64,000 nt of DNA from contig JAOQAK010000104.1 of NCBI GenBank assembly GCA_025963635.1, positions 1 to 64,000 of the forward strand. The letters run 5' to 3'. Below, one piece after another: positions 45,901-54,608 of this stretch (positions are counted from its first letter, which is position 1; each line of letters starts with the position of its first letter). Both the position numbers and the translations under genes were made by a program. This stretch comes from Ferruginibacter sp. Its GTDB lineage: Bacteria > Bacteroidota > Bacteroidia > Chitinophagales > Chitinophagaceae. A model generated the notes under the pieces. The model had not been told where the DNA came from. It made no database searches and worked only from the letters and a program-made list of their open reading frames with translations.

Positions 45901-46309
45901 AAATATAGATATCAAGAAAACCATCGGCATTAATATCAACCATTGTTACTCCTGTTTTCCATCCTCCCTTACAACCTGCTCCCGCTTTATCTGTTATATC
46001 GTCAAACTTCATATTACCCCGGTTGAGGTATAACTTATTTTCCAGGTTATTAGATGTAAAATAAATGTCTTTTAACCCGTCATTGTTAATATCACCAATA
46101 GCCACTCCTCCGCCATTGTACATATATTCGTATGTTAATATGTTTATTTGTTCATTCTCAACACTAATATTATTAAAACTGATACCAGTTGTTTTACTAT
46201 CCAATAAGGTGAAAACAGATTTGTTTCCCCCGTTTCGACAGCCCGTAAATAAAAAAAATAAACATCCAATCAGGGAAAAAAAAACTGCTCTGAACATTGG
46301 TTTTAACAT
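42986..46309 (-). CDS. FG-GAP/VCBS repeat lipoprotein with UnbV (ASPIC) domain, CRTAC1-like
   Basis: An 1107-residue lipoprotein (lipobox LFTGC, C24). Residues ~60-500 hold FG-GAP-type repeats with calcium-loop signatures: GDINNDGLKDIYFT, DINADGFLDIYICKSADG, DYDNDGDMDMFLLN and DFNNDGLQDICTLD. An ASPIC/UnbV domain (~525-600, VKVFFAGQIAFKEVNPSRGFQSS) follows, then a second set of repeats (~640-1100, ADVDGDGDMDVFVGG, DFDKDGDLDFIAGNR). Such proteins are common beside susCD genes in Bacteroidota. They are thought to be surface adhesion or glycan-binding propellers. It lies 100 bp after the susD-like stop, with a strong terminator in between, so it may have its own promoter. Confidence 0.9.
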   Translation of the reverse strand: MLKPMFRAVFFSLIGCLFFLFTGCRNGGNKSVFTLLDSKTTGISFNNISVENEQINILTYEYMYNGGGVAIGDINNDGLKDIYFTSNNLENKLYLNRGNMKFDDITDKAGAGCKGGWKTGVTMVDINADGFLDIYICKSADGNPERRRNILLINNGNLTFTNKAKEYGLDDIGYSTQAGFFDYDNDGDMDMFLLNHSLIEVSNTIGINPVLRNVRDSTFSDKLFRNDHGVFTDVSETAGITGGMANYGLGIAISDINNDGWQDVYVTNDYAENDHIYINNKNGSFTDSAYQMLDHMSNFSMGVDIADFNNDGLQDICTLDMLPEDNRRQKLLFGPNEYDKFNMFVKAGLHYQYMRNMLQLNNGNGRFSEIGQLAGVSNTDWSWAPLIADFDNDSHPDLFISNGYKRDYTNMDFLKYKADVQMKTRQGNRDGPKTPMSEIIKKMPTNNFHNYIFKNNGDLTFKDVSKDWGLDKPVLNNGAAYADLDNDGDLDLVTNNIDQEAFIYKNNSNELFKNNYLAFRLKGEGQNRFGVGAKVKVFFAGQIAFKEVNPSRGFQSSVDFDLVIGLGKNTMADSVQIIWPLGGSEIIKAVKANQQVELSEKNAIKKYYYSTPSHHSYFLANSKQPVSFLHKEDEFIDFGVQFFLPGLLSTQGPRMAKADINGDGLEDIFVGGAAGQPGAVYMQDSKGNFRNTQQPAIAADSLAEDTDASFFDADGDGDPDLFVVSGGYVFKKGSPELQNRLYLNDGKGKFFLKPNAVANVFVNASCVRPADVDGDGDMDVFVGGRVIPGKYPETPDSYLLINDGKGNFTDKTEILATGLKKAGLVTDAVWADLNNDKQMDIIVVGEWMPIKVFINEKGKLIDRTSFYFGSNLSGWWNRIYAYDFDKDGDLDFIAGNRGLNTQVKVSADQPCTMLYKDFDGNGSIDGIMCYYIQGKSYPALSRDEMVEQMPALRKKFNDYASYSTATINDFFPANVLSSANKLIADKMATCYIENMGNGKFEVRELPVQAQFSPVYAINSLDVNKDGNQDLLLGGNFEKSRVSIGKFDANHGMLFLGDGKGNFNYVPQAQAGFSVKGDVRDIQVLKIQGKTRVLFSISDKPVVCYSLQ

Positions 46310-46351
46310 AATAAATAATTTATACCAAATAAAAATATTTCTTTGTACGAC

Positions 46352-46389
46352 AAAAAAAAGAATAGAGTATAAACTCCATTCTTTTTTTT
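46352..46389. terminator. Strong bidirectional terminator after susCD pair
   Basis: An A8-GAAT stem pairs with ATTC-T8 around a short GAG/CTC extension and a TATAAA loop. It lies directly after the susD-like stop at 46411 on the minus strand. It is a typical intrinsic terminator in both directions. Confidence 0.8.
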
Positions 46390-46410
46390 ACTATTTTGCT
46401 TGAGAATTAT

Positions 46411-48156
46411 TTATTTATCCCACCAAACAGGCGTTGTTTCAATATCTGCTCCTTGCTGACCAACAGCCTGATTATAGAAGATTTTATTATTGATTGCTTC
46501 AATTGCAGGCCAGGTGATCCTTTTAACAAAATTACCCGGACCACCGTTTGACGATGATATAGCAGTTGGGTCCGGAGCTGCAAATGGTATCAGGATTGGT
46601 AAATGTAATCTCCTGTGATCGGCCCAGGCTTCCCAACCACCATCTGGAAACAGGGCTATGTATTTTTGAGTAATGATCTTGCCCATCGGATCATCAGCGG
46701 CTTGTCCATTAAATGTTTTACCTGAGTTAAACCCCCATTTTGCAGTAGTCCCGTAAGTATTTTCGTTGGTAGATGCTACGTAAGCAGTAATTGTCGCATC
46801 AGGAATATTGTTCCATTTCATTGATGCAGTTATGCCTTTTTCATACCATGCCTGTGCATTACCGCCTGCATTCCATCCTCTCTGGGCAGCTTCTGCTAAT
46901 AGAAAACATACTTCATGATAGGTCATAATTTCGTAGGGCCGGTTTCCCTTTAAGAAAGCACTTCCAAACCTTGCCTGGTTTGCAATAGCATATTGAGTTC
47001 TTCCTGCTGCACTTGATGAAAGACCTGCAGGAGTGCCATGCCAACGTTTACTCATATCAACTGTTACTGTATCACCAGGACCTTTAATAACTCTGGCCGT
47101 AGCGTTTGCTCCTGATGCAGCTGAAGAAGGTTCAAAATATAACGGGCCGCGGGGATCAACTTTAGAAGGTATCCCTGATTTAAATTTATTTTTATTAGGA
47201 TCAAGCGGGTTTTCTGCCGCCGGTATTGCAAATCCCGGATCATCCACCACTGCACCTGCAGGAGGATTGGCAAAAGGCTGTCCGCCTAATCCGGTCAATA
47301 AATTCTCCATTGACCGGCTCATACCTTCTGAACCCCATCCATAATAATAAGTGTATTGGTAACTGTTGCCCCATCCAAAATCATTATCATTACTAAGCAT
47401 CATGCAATTATCATCCTCGCTTGTAAAAACACCTGCTGCGATGGCTTCTTCTGCATTTTGCTTGGAAAGAGTAGCATCTACCACAGAAACACGAATTGCT
47501 AATCTTAATCTAAGAGAGTTGGCAAACTTTTTCCATTTATCAACATTATCCTTGTACACATAATCCTGCCCCGGCCCTTGTTTTGGATTAGCTGTTGATA
47601 ACGCTGCTGACGCTTCTTTTAATTCTTTCAACATGTCCTTATAGATCAGTTCCTGCTTATCGTAAGGAGCATTTTCACCGGTACCATCAGCAGCTTTAAA
47701 GTAAGGAATATCTCCAAAAATATCTGTAGCACGGGAATAAACCCAACAGCGCCAGATACGGGCAATCTGAAGGTCATTGGTAGCGTAAGGCTTTGCTTTA
47801 CCCAGGCGTATTGCCAGGTTCAATGAAGCAACAAACCTGCTGTGATAGTCATTATAGTAAGAGGTGATCCATTCGTCGTTTGTTTTACCCTGCTGTGTAC
47901 TAAAGCCTTCATTAGCTGCATACTGGGCAAAAATATCATTGGTGAGCTGCGTCATCCTTTCATGCATGCCGGGGTCAAGCGTGGATGCTTTATAAACTCC
48001 CGGCAACAGAAAACTGGGATCTACAACCGATCCGGGAAATGAATTAGGATCCGTATTGGCCTTATCAAAATCCTTAGTGCAACTATATAAAACTATACCT
48101 GAAATAAGGGTGCCCAGCAGCAAGTATAATTTTGATTTTAAATATATATGTTTCAT
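46411..48156 (-). CDS. SusD-like (SusD-like_2) nutrient-binding lipoprotein
   Basis: A 581-residue lipoprotein with lipobox VLYSCTKDFD. Motifs of the second SusD-like family are present: DKANTDPNSFPGSVVDPSFLLPG, MTQLTNDIFAQYAANEGFS, IARIWRCWVYSRATDIFGDIPYF, MTYHEVCFLLAEAAQRGW, and ADHRRLHLPILIPFA. It lies 24 bp after the susC gene, in the canonical susC-susD order, unlike the locus at 2-14 kb. With GH18 and the amino-sugar operon nearby, a chitin-oligomer role is likely but inferred. Confidence 0.92.
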   Translation of the reverse strand: MKHIYLKSKLYLLLGTLISGIVLYSCTKDFDKANTDPNSFPGSVVDPSFLLPGVYKASTLDPGMHERMTQLTNDIFAQYAANEGFSTQQGKTNDEWITSYYNDYHSRFVASLNLAIRLGKAKPYATNDLQIARIWRCWVYSRATDIFGDIPYFKAADGTGENAPYDKQELIYKDMLKELKEASAALSTANPKQGPGQDYVYKDNVDKWKKFANSLRLRLAIRVSVVDATLSKQNAEEAIAAGVFTSEDDNCMMLSNDNDFGWGNSYQYTYYYGWGSEGMSRSMENLLTGLGGQPFANPPAGAVVDDPGFAIPAAENPLDPNKNKFKSGIPSKVDPRGPLYFEPSSAASGANATARVIKGPGDTVTVDMSKRWHGTPAGLSSSAAGRTQYAIANQARFGSAFLKGNRPYEIMTYHEVCFLLAEAAQRGWNAGGNAQAWYEKGITASMKWNNIPDATITAYVASTNENTYGTTAKWGFNSGKTFNGQAADDPMGKIITQKYIALFPDGGWEAWADHRRLHLPILIPFAAPDPTAISSSNGGPGNFVKRITWPAIEAINNKIFYNQAVGQQGADIETTPVWWDK

Positions 48157-48180
48157 AATTTTATTTTAAATGGTTGATTT

Positions 48181-51100
48181 TTAAAATTCTAATTTAAGGT
48201 TTGCACCAAGCGTTCTTGTTGAAGGGTATGCGCCATTTTCGATTCCCTGTGAATTAGTAGTTGAAAAAGAAGATTCAGGATCAATTCCGGGAATATGGCT
48301 CTTGATCAACCAAAGATTTCTTCCCACAATGCTTAAGGTTACATTGCGTACCGGTATTTTACCTAATACCTTATTAGGGATTGTATAACCTAATGTTACT
48401 TCCCTTAAACGGGTATTGCTGGCATCATAGATAAATAAAGTGGCAACCGGCTCAGCGCCTCCTACTTTTGACCAGTATTGCTGGGCAGTTATGGGCGTTG
48501 TGTTTTTAGAATTATCAGCTTTTACTCCATCAACGATCAAATTACCTTCCCTGTTTGCCAGGGTGCCTTTCGCATTACCATTGGCATGCATATATGCCAT
48601 GGTCTGGCTGTAGAATTGTCCGCCGCCACGTATGTCAATTAGAAACCCTAATGAAAGTTCCTTATAAGAAAACGTGTTTGAAATACCCATATTATATTTC
48701 GGCTGATAATTCCCTAATAATACATTCTTATTATCAGATTTTCTTGGAGTACCATCAGCTTCAACTATTATTTGACCATTAGCATTACGGGCAAAATCAC
48801 GTCCGTACATATTACCATAAATCTCTCCTTCATTGGCTAAAACCCTGATTGCCCTGGATTGTTCATCACCCTGCAAAGGAAAAGATTTTATGTCGGGATG
48901 TAGTTCTACAACTTTATTAACATTATGGCTATAGTTAACCATCACATCCCAATTAAGACCCGCTGCAGATTTAATGATACTTCCGTTTACGACAAACTCA
49001 AAGCCCTTATTCTCCAGGTTACCGGCATTAATTATTTTATTGTTATAGCCAGTTGCAGCTGGTACTTTCAAACTAATAATCTGATTGTAAGCATTCTTTT
49101 TATAATAAGTAAAATCAATTCCTATCCGGTTTTTCAAAAACCGCAGGTCAACTCCATATTCCTGTGATTTTATAATTTCCGGAAGGATTCCGGAATTCTT
49201 AAGAACAGATGGTGGAGTTGTGGTGATCGCATTAAAGAAGCCTCTTGAAATTCCATAGGATTCAGTTAACTGGTAAGGTCCAATTGTATTACCAGCCTTT
49301 GCGTAACCTCCCCTTATTTTAAATAAAGAAATAAAAGACGGCAAACTTGCATTGAATTCTTTACTCAGCAAATCACTTATAATAAGCGAACCACTAAATG
49401 ACGGGTAATTGAAACTCCTGTTTTCAGGAGAAAGTGTGGATGACCAGTCATTCCTGAAAGTAACATCAGCATACACATAATCCTTATAGGATAAATTCAA
49501 AAAAGAATACAGAGAATTTAACCTTGATTCTGATTTAGAGCTATAAGGTCTTGGGTTACTTCCTGCCGACAATGTATAAACACTCGGTAAATCAAGAATG
49601 CCTGTATTTCCACCAACAATATTATAGGAGGAACGCAGCTGGTTACCACCCACGCTTAAACCTACGGTGAAGTCATTAAAGGTTTTATTGGCTGACAATA
49701 AGAAGTCAGCATTGGTTTCAACAACCTTGGTTCTGCTTGTTCCATAACCTGAAAAAGAATTATACGTGGGATCAGTACTATTATTATTATAAATACCAAA
49801 AGCACTGGCACCTTCTGCAGAAGCGTTCCGCATATCCATACCATGACGCAATTTTAATTTTAACCAATCAGTAAACTTATAATCAAGCGAAACCATCGTT
49901 AAGAAACGGTCGCTCTGGTCTCTGTTAAAATTTTCATTTAATACCCAATAAGGGTTGCTAAGTGTGCTATATGCCTGAGGCAACCATAATATCTGGTGCC
50001 CATAGATATCTTTCCAGGGATCCATATCTGCCATGTGCACCGTCCGGGGCAAACTGTAATATTGGGCAAAAACATTGGATGGGCTTCCCGATAACTGGGG
50101 CCTGTTGAATGTTCTTTGATTAGCATAACTTACTTTGGCATCAACTGAAAGCTTGGTTGTTATATCAGAATTTACTCTTAAAGTCACCAGGTCTCTTTTT
50201 AAAGTAGTATTAGGTAACAGCCCTTTGTTATTTAAATTGGTATAACCCAAACGAAAAGCTGTCTTATCTTTTCCACCGGAAATATCTACAGAATTAGTCC
50301 AGGTTTTTCCTGTCTGTAAAAAGTTCTTCAGATCATTCGGATCAGCATACATTGGTACACTTTTTCCCCTCCAGTCAGTAATGGTTTGTCCTGTAATTTT
50401 TGGGCCCCAGCTTGCCTGGCTCGTTACATTATAAACTCCTTCACTTCCCTGTCCATAATCGTTTTGCATATCAGGGGATAGCAGAGGATTGTCTATGGCA
50501 TAATTACTATTTACTTTGATACCCAGCCCTTTCCTGGAAACACCTTTTTTTGTTGTTACCAAAAGAACACCATTACCACCACGTGTTCCATAAAGAGCAG
50601 CAGCAGCCGGACCTTTCAATACTGTTATGGTTTCAACATCATCCGGGTTAATATCTGAAATACCATTACCGCCATCATTAGCCCCATATTCACTTTGCCC
50701 GTTAGCTGTTTGATAGTTATCCATTGGCACACCATCTACCACTATCAGCGGCTGATTGTTTCCCCCAAGTGAGTTATTTCCACGAATTACAATCTTGGTT
50801 GAACCAGCGGGTCCATTTCCGGTTTTGTATAACTGAAGCCCGGCAACCCGTCCGGATAAACTGTTAACAATGTTGTTCTCCCTGGCTTCTGTAAGATTTT
50901 TACCGCCTACTTCCTGGATTGAATATCCCAATGCTTTTTTATCTCTTTTAATTCCTAGTGCTGTCACTACAACTTCACCTAACTGCTGATTACTTACATC
51001 CAGTGAAACAGTAATGTTGTTGGAGCTGCCATCAACATCAATTGATTTTAATGCAAAACCAATGGACGAAACTTCAAGCGTAAACTGACCCGCAGGAACG

Positions 51101-51285
51101 GTAAGGGCAAACCTTCCTTTTGTATCTGTGGTAGTACTAATGGATTTGTCTTTCACTTTTACGGTAGCAGAAACAATACTTTTGTTTTCTGCATCTGTGA
51201 CTACACCTGTTACTGACCTGTTTTGTGCTGCTGAACCGAAGTAGCAAAGCAACGCCAGTCCTAACATTGCGAAATGTCTTTTCAT
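48181..51285 (-). CDS. SusC/RagA-type TonB-linked outer membrane protein (third susC)
   Basis: A SusC homologue of about 1034 residues. A signal peptide ends GSAAQ. The regulatory-like domain RSVTGVVTDAENKSIVSATVKVK precedes EVVVTALGIKRDKKALGYSIQEV, and the plug has VIRGNNSLGGNNQPLIVVDGVPMDN and TVLKGPAAAALYGTRGGNGVLLVTTKKG. The start used is the ATG at 51285-51283; a TTG lies two codons upstream. It is of the standard SusC_RagA signature type, unlike the divergent copy at 7230. It pairs with the susD-like gene downstream. Confidence 0.95.
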   Translation of the reverse strand: MKRHFAMLGLALLCYFGSAAQNRSVTGVVTDAENKSIVSATVKVKDKSISTTTDTKGRFALTVPAGQFTLEVSSIGFALKSIDVDGSSNNITVSLDVSNQQLGEVVVTALGIKRDKKALGYSIQEVGGKNLTEARENNIVNSLSGRVAGLQLYKTGNGPAGSTKIVIRGNNSLGGNNQPLIVVDGVPMDNYQTANGQSEYGANDGGNGISDINPDDVETITVLKGPAAAALYGTRGGNGVLLVTTKKGVSRKGLGIKVNSNYAIDNPLLSPDMQNDYGQGSEGVYNVTSQASWGPKITGQTITDWRGKSVPMYADPNDLKNFLQTGKTWTNSVDISGGKDKTAFRLGYTNLNNKGLLPNTTLKRDLVTLRVNSDITTKLSVDAKVSYANQRTFNRPQLSGSPSNVFAQYYSLPRTVHMADMDPWKDIYGHQILWLPQAYSTLSNPYWVLNENFNRDQSDRFLTMVSLDYKFTDWLKLKLRHGMDMRNASAEGASAFGIYNNNSTDPTYNSFSGYGTSRTKVVETNADFLLSANKTFNDFTVGLSVGGNQLRSSYNIVGGNTGILDLPSVYTLSAGSNPRPYSSKSESRLNSLYSFLNLSYKDYVYADVTFRNDWSSTLSPENRSFNYPSFSGSLIISDLLSKEFNASLPSFISLFKIRGGYAKAGNTIGPYQLTESYGISRGFFNAITTTPPSVLKNSGILPEIIKSQEYGVDLRFLKNRIGIDFTYYKKNAYNQIISLKVPAATGYNNKIINAGNLENKGFEFVVNGSIIKSAAGLNWDVMVNYSHNVNKVVELHPDIKSFPLQGDEQSRAIRVLANEGEIYGNMYGRDFARNANGQIIVEADGTPRKSDNKNVLLGNYQPKYNMGISNTFSYKELSLGFLIDIRGGGQFYSQTMAYMHANGNAKGTLANREGNLIVDGVKADNSKNTTPITAQQYWSKVGGAEPVATLFIYDASNTRLREVTLGYTIPNKVLGKIPVRNVTLSIVGRNLWLIKSHIPGIDPESSFSTTNSQGIENGAYPSTRTLGANLKLEF

Positions 51286-51635
51286 AAACAATTTGTTTTA
51301 GTTTGGTTATTAAATTAAAAACTCAGTTTTGGTAGTTTTGCCAGGTAGCAGATTATATTCATTCAAGGTAGGGGTATCCGTCAATCAGTTATTTAAGGTG
51401 CATGACCATCAGGCAATTTATCCAGTGCAGTTCCGCAGTACTGCCACAATTTGGCAGGAAACGTAAAACCGCACAGCGATAAAATGATATGCAGTGTTAA
51501 CAGTTTCATCATCTTGGTATTTAATAAAAACGTATGCTCAAAAATTTATTAAAATCAGCACCAGGCTTTTTCTTATTAACTCTGGGCGAGATCTATTTCA
51601 AAGGAAGCAGGTTGACTTTTAATTAGTGTATCCGT
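51286..51635. other. Promoter and leader region of third susC gene
   Basis: About 350 bp between the dead ROK gene and susC. No gene is seen. It must contain the susC promoter, but no clear TAnnTTTG box could be placed. Confidence 0.4.
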
Positions 51636-52226
51636 TCAATTCTCCATAACCAATGCGGCAGCTCCTATAAGTTCAGCATGTATTCCCAGGGTTCATATTG
51701 CCATACTTGTATTCTGGTGAAGCCTGCGAATGCAATGTTCATTCAGTGCCTGTTGTATAGGTGCCTGCCATATTTGGCCGACTGAAGATCCTCTGCCACT
51801 AAGAATTATAATTTTATGATTTAACATGTGGATGATGATAGCTACTCCTTTACCAAATGGCACCTCCGGCTTTTGAAAAAAGCTCAATAGCAAACTGATC
51901 TCCTTCATGAACTGCTTTTATTAGTGAATCCGAAGCCTGTTCAAGGTCTTCGGAAGGGTATGTATTTAGTTTGGAAAGCCTGCCCGAACTTAATCCTTCT
52001 TTTTACCCTTTCTTAAATCAAAAGCAGTGAGGCTTCTGTTTCAAGGCAACTCGTTTTTCCACAGGTACATAATTTATTACTCAAAAAAGTGGGATATGAC
52101 TAAACTCACCGGCAAAGCCTTCCTGGCCCCGGAAAAGTCCCCCATTAAGAATCAGGCCAAGGCCGGTCCCCAACCAATAATTAATTACCATGGCATTACT
52201 TTCGTTGCGGGCTGCGCCAAAACGGA
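51636..52226 (-). pseudogene. ROK family regulator/kinase relic
   Basis: Minus-strand segments in several frames match the ROK family in order. They are a FGAARNESNAMVINYW start, GTGLGLILNGGLFRGQEGFAGEFSHIP, a damaged cysteine zinc-site region (reads LKQKPH in one frame and ETEAS in another), GVAIIIHMLNHKIIILSGRG, IWQAPIQQALNEHCI, and a last segment ELIGAAALVMEN before a TGA. At least three frameshifts are needed, and the N-terminal DNA-binding part is missing. The break coincides with the edge of the duplicated AraC segment. ROK proteins include NagC-type repressors, so this was probably the local regulator. Confidence 0.85.
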
Positions 52227-52245
52227 GCTCCGCTAAACCAATAAG

Positions 52246-53416
52246 ACAAAATAACGTCAAATGAATGACTAAAGGAATAGCAAAAAATACGAAAAGGATG
52301 GATTATATTGCGACACATTTTGCAATGTTGTGGATAAGCGGCAAATAAATACAGCCTGCCGGAAAAAAGGCAGGGATTCGAAGGACAGCGTATTATTATT
52401 CTACCAGGGATAATAGTAAATATTTTGGCAAAACACCCAATTACGAAGCAGGATTTATTACTGGCATTGGTTATTTTCCAAAGGCCAGGAATCATTATGT
52501 GGAGAGAAAAACAGGCATTGGTGAGCACATACTGATTTATTGTACTGAAGGAAGTGGATGGATTGAAATGGATGGTAAGAAAATGGATATTGATTCTTCT
52601 CAACTCATTATGATACCTGCTAACACTCCCCATAAATATGGCTCCTCCGAAAATGATCCCTGGACTATTTATTGGTTTCATTTTAGTGGAGAAATTTCCG
52701 GGTATATCGTAACTCTCATCCTGCAGAAAACCAGTAAATACCAGCCCGGTATTGGATTCAGTGAAAACCGGATAAAGCTTTTTGAAGAAATATATACCAA
52801 TCTTGAAAGAGGATATATTATGGATAACCTCCTGCATGTAAATATGACTTTCTATCATTTCCTTTCATCCACCATCTTTGAGGAGAAATTTAATTTTAAA
52901 GAATCAATACTGAAAAGAACAGGATTGATTTATTGTTAGATTATGTACAAAATAATTTAAGTAAAGCATTTAAATTAGAAGAGTTGGCATTATATCCCAA
53001 TTTTTCCATATCGCAATTTTCTTCCTTATTTAAGTCACAAACGGGGTACTCACCTATTGAGTATGTAAATCATTTGAAAATTCAAAAGGCATGTCAGCAA
53101 CTACTACTTACCGACTACCCGGTAAAGCAGACAGGATTAAAATTAGGAATAGATGACCCCTACTATTTTTCCAGGTTGTTCTCCCGAGTAATGGGTATCT
53201 CCCCTGGCAATTATAGAAGAAAAAATAAAGTTGTCAATTAAATATCAAGTGTAACCTCACCTTCAACAGCAGCGAATTATATTTCGGTTGATGGAATAAT
53301 GCATGATAAAGAAATAAACAGCGTTCGACCAAAAAGAGTTGGCACACTGTGCGCTGAAATAACAGTACTAGCGGGGCTTTTAAACAAAAAGCCAAAAGAC
53401 AATTTTGAAGAAAATT
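52246..53416. repeat. 1.17-kb duplicated segment, copy 2 (decayed)
   Basis: Same orientation as 36454-37627 and homologous throughout. It differs by scattered substitutions and at least three single-base deletions. Its left edge cuts into the ROK relic, which suggests that the duplication arrived after, or together with, loss of that gene. Confidence 0.9.
52336..53241 (+). pseudogene. Decayed duplicate of AraC family regulator
   Basis: This is the duplicate of the regulator at 36544-37452. The start codon position reads AAG instead of ATG (52336-52338). Single-base deletions follow shortly after the start, in the bases equivalent to caggtattta, and again between the cupin and AraC domains. 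The remaining open pieces are 52499-52939 (cupin) and 52933-53241 (helix-turn-helix, ending GNYRRKNKVVN as in the intact copy). The HTH fragment could in principle still be made as a separate DNA-binding peptide, since it begins just before the upstream fragment stops. Confidence 0.88.
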
Positions 53417-53680
53417 GCCATTTCGCCAGTAGTGTCGGCTTGATTGGATTCGAACCAAAATCTGTCGCCCTCTCCCAGCCTGTATTTCAAAGATTTTTTT
53501 TTTGATTGTTCACCGGTTTGTTCACCGGTTTTGAAAAGCTAAATTAAACAAATTTAAAAGGAGAGTTTTTAATTTGATTTAAAATATTATTAAACGCTCC
53601 ATTTAAAGGAACACAAATAAATTATCAACCGTTCTATCAATTTCTTCTTCACAACAGATTAATTCTTCCACATTTCCTAC
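53417..53680. other. Junction region between duplicated segment and HipBST operon
   Basis: No gene. It contains a T-arm-like string TGGATTCGAACC at 53445-53456, a T10 run, and the 19-bp repeat at 53504. The repeat is followed by a second partial copy of its core, giving gttcaccggtttgttcaccgg. Confidence 0.4.
53504..53522. repeat. 19-bp direct repeat, right copy (candidate att relic)
   Basis: Exact match in the same orientation to 24601-24619. Here the core gttcaccggttt is tandemly repeated once more. It lies 50 bp from a tRNA T-arm-like string, as expected for a tRNA-associated integration relic, but no tRNA can be folded. Confidence 0.5.
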
Positions 53681-54601
53681 TTACCCAAACATATCCTGTT
53701 TCTTCATCCAAATATCTTTATAGCTCTTCTTCATTTTTTTATCCAAAAAAGAACGGTCAATCAAATCCATCACTTCTTCATTTTTACTGCTAAAAAGTTT
53801 AAAAGAGTTGTAATAAACTTTTTCATTTATTCCTAAATTTTCAGCCAATGCTTTAAAATCGGTGAGTTTTATTCTGTGTTTTTTTCCATTTAGTGTAAGG
53901 GCTAATTCTTCTTCGTCTTTTGGGTTAAGCAGGTTTACATTCAGTAAGTCATACGCCGGGCCTAGCACCACTCCTTCGGGCTGGTGCATCAATGAAAAAT
54001 TCTTTAAGTGCATATCATTATTGCCACACAGGTAACTAAATAAAACCAGTTCAAAATAATTAAGCAAGTCAAGTCCTTTGTGGCAATAATGAGCTACCAG
54101 CTTACCAGCTTTTTCATAGGAACTTTTGTACTTATACTCAGTTAAAAATTCTGATAACTGGCAGAGGTCTTCCATGTGTATTTTTTTACCTTCTACCCTG
54201 TCGAAACGCCTGGCGACATATACCATGCTGCCATCGCTGGCTTGCAGCAGCGTATGGTCACACACTGGTATTTTAAACAGCCTGGCAAGGTGCATCGTAA
54301 GGTCTTCTGTTTCCGGCATCATTGGGTAACCGTGATGCTGCGGCTTTAAAATAAATTCGCCCCAAAGCCCCACAATCGTTAAGCGGCTCTGCCCTTTTTC
54401 TTTTTGAAGGGTGAGCGACAATTTGGGCTGTACCCCTGTTACCGCTATGCGCTGGTTAACGGTTTGTTTGGCCAGCGATTCGATCAGTGCATCATCCAGT
54501 GCGAGCTTTGGTACTTCTGCTGTACCAAAAAATTTTTTTGCACAGGCCTGGTGATAATGAGTATCCCCTGCATCTTTGTAACAAAACCAGCAATTATTCA
54601 A
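53681..54601 (-). CDS. HipT-like serine/threonine kinase toxin (HipA C-terminal type)
   Basis: A 306-residue HipA-family kinase without the N-terminal HipA subdomain, which is encoded by the gene before it. A CWFC...HYHQAC cysteine-histidine cluster (residues 4-20) opens the protein, as in many Bacteroidota HipA proteins. The loop VTGVQPKLSL lies at ~54-63. The kinase core has catalytic D196 in GNNDMHLKNFSL and metal-binding D218 in LGPAYDLL. In HipBST systems the kinase is the toxin and phosphorylates an aminoacyl-tRNA synthetase. The start is TTG at 54601, 7 bp after the HipS stop; no in-frame ATG precedes the cysteine motif. Confidence 0.88.
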   Translation of the reverse strand: MNNCWFCYKDAGDTHYHQACAKKFFGTAEVPKLALDDALIESLAKQTVNQRIAVTGVQPKLSLTLQKEKGQSRLTIVGLWGEFILKPQHHGYPMMPETEDLTMHLARLFKIPVCDHTLLQASDGSMVYVARRFDRVEGKKIHMEDLCQLSEFLTEYKYKSSYEKAGKLVAHYCHKGLDLLNYFELVLFSYLCGNNDMHLKNFSLMHQPEGVVLGPAYDLLNVNLLNPKDEEELALTLNGKKHRIKLTDFKALAENLGINEKVYYNSFKLFSSKNEEVMDLIDRSFLDKKMKKSYKDIWMKKQDMFG

Positions 54602-54608
54602 TGGTCAT

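Noticed and set aside
53440..53470. Possible tRNA 3' end (TGGATTCGAACC string)
   Set aside because: Only a T-arm-like half with a bulge can be drawn. No matching acceptor, anticodon or D arm could be found nearby.
53299..53505. 68-codon frame after the AraC duplicate, partly shared with copy 1
   Set aside because: The similarity is explained by the 1.17-kb duplication. No family match, and the frame differs in length between the copies.
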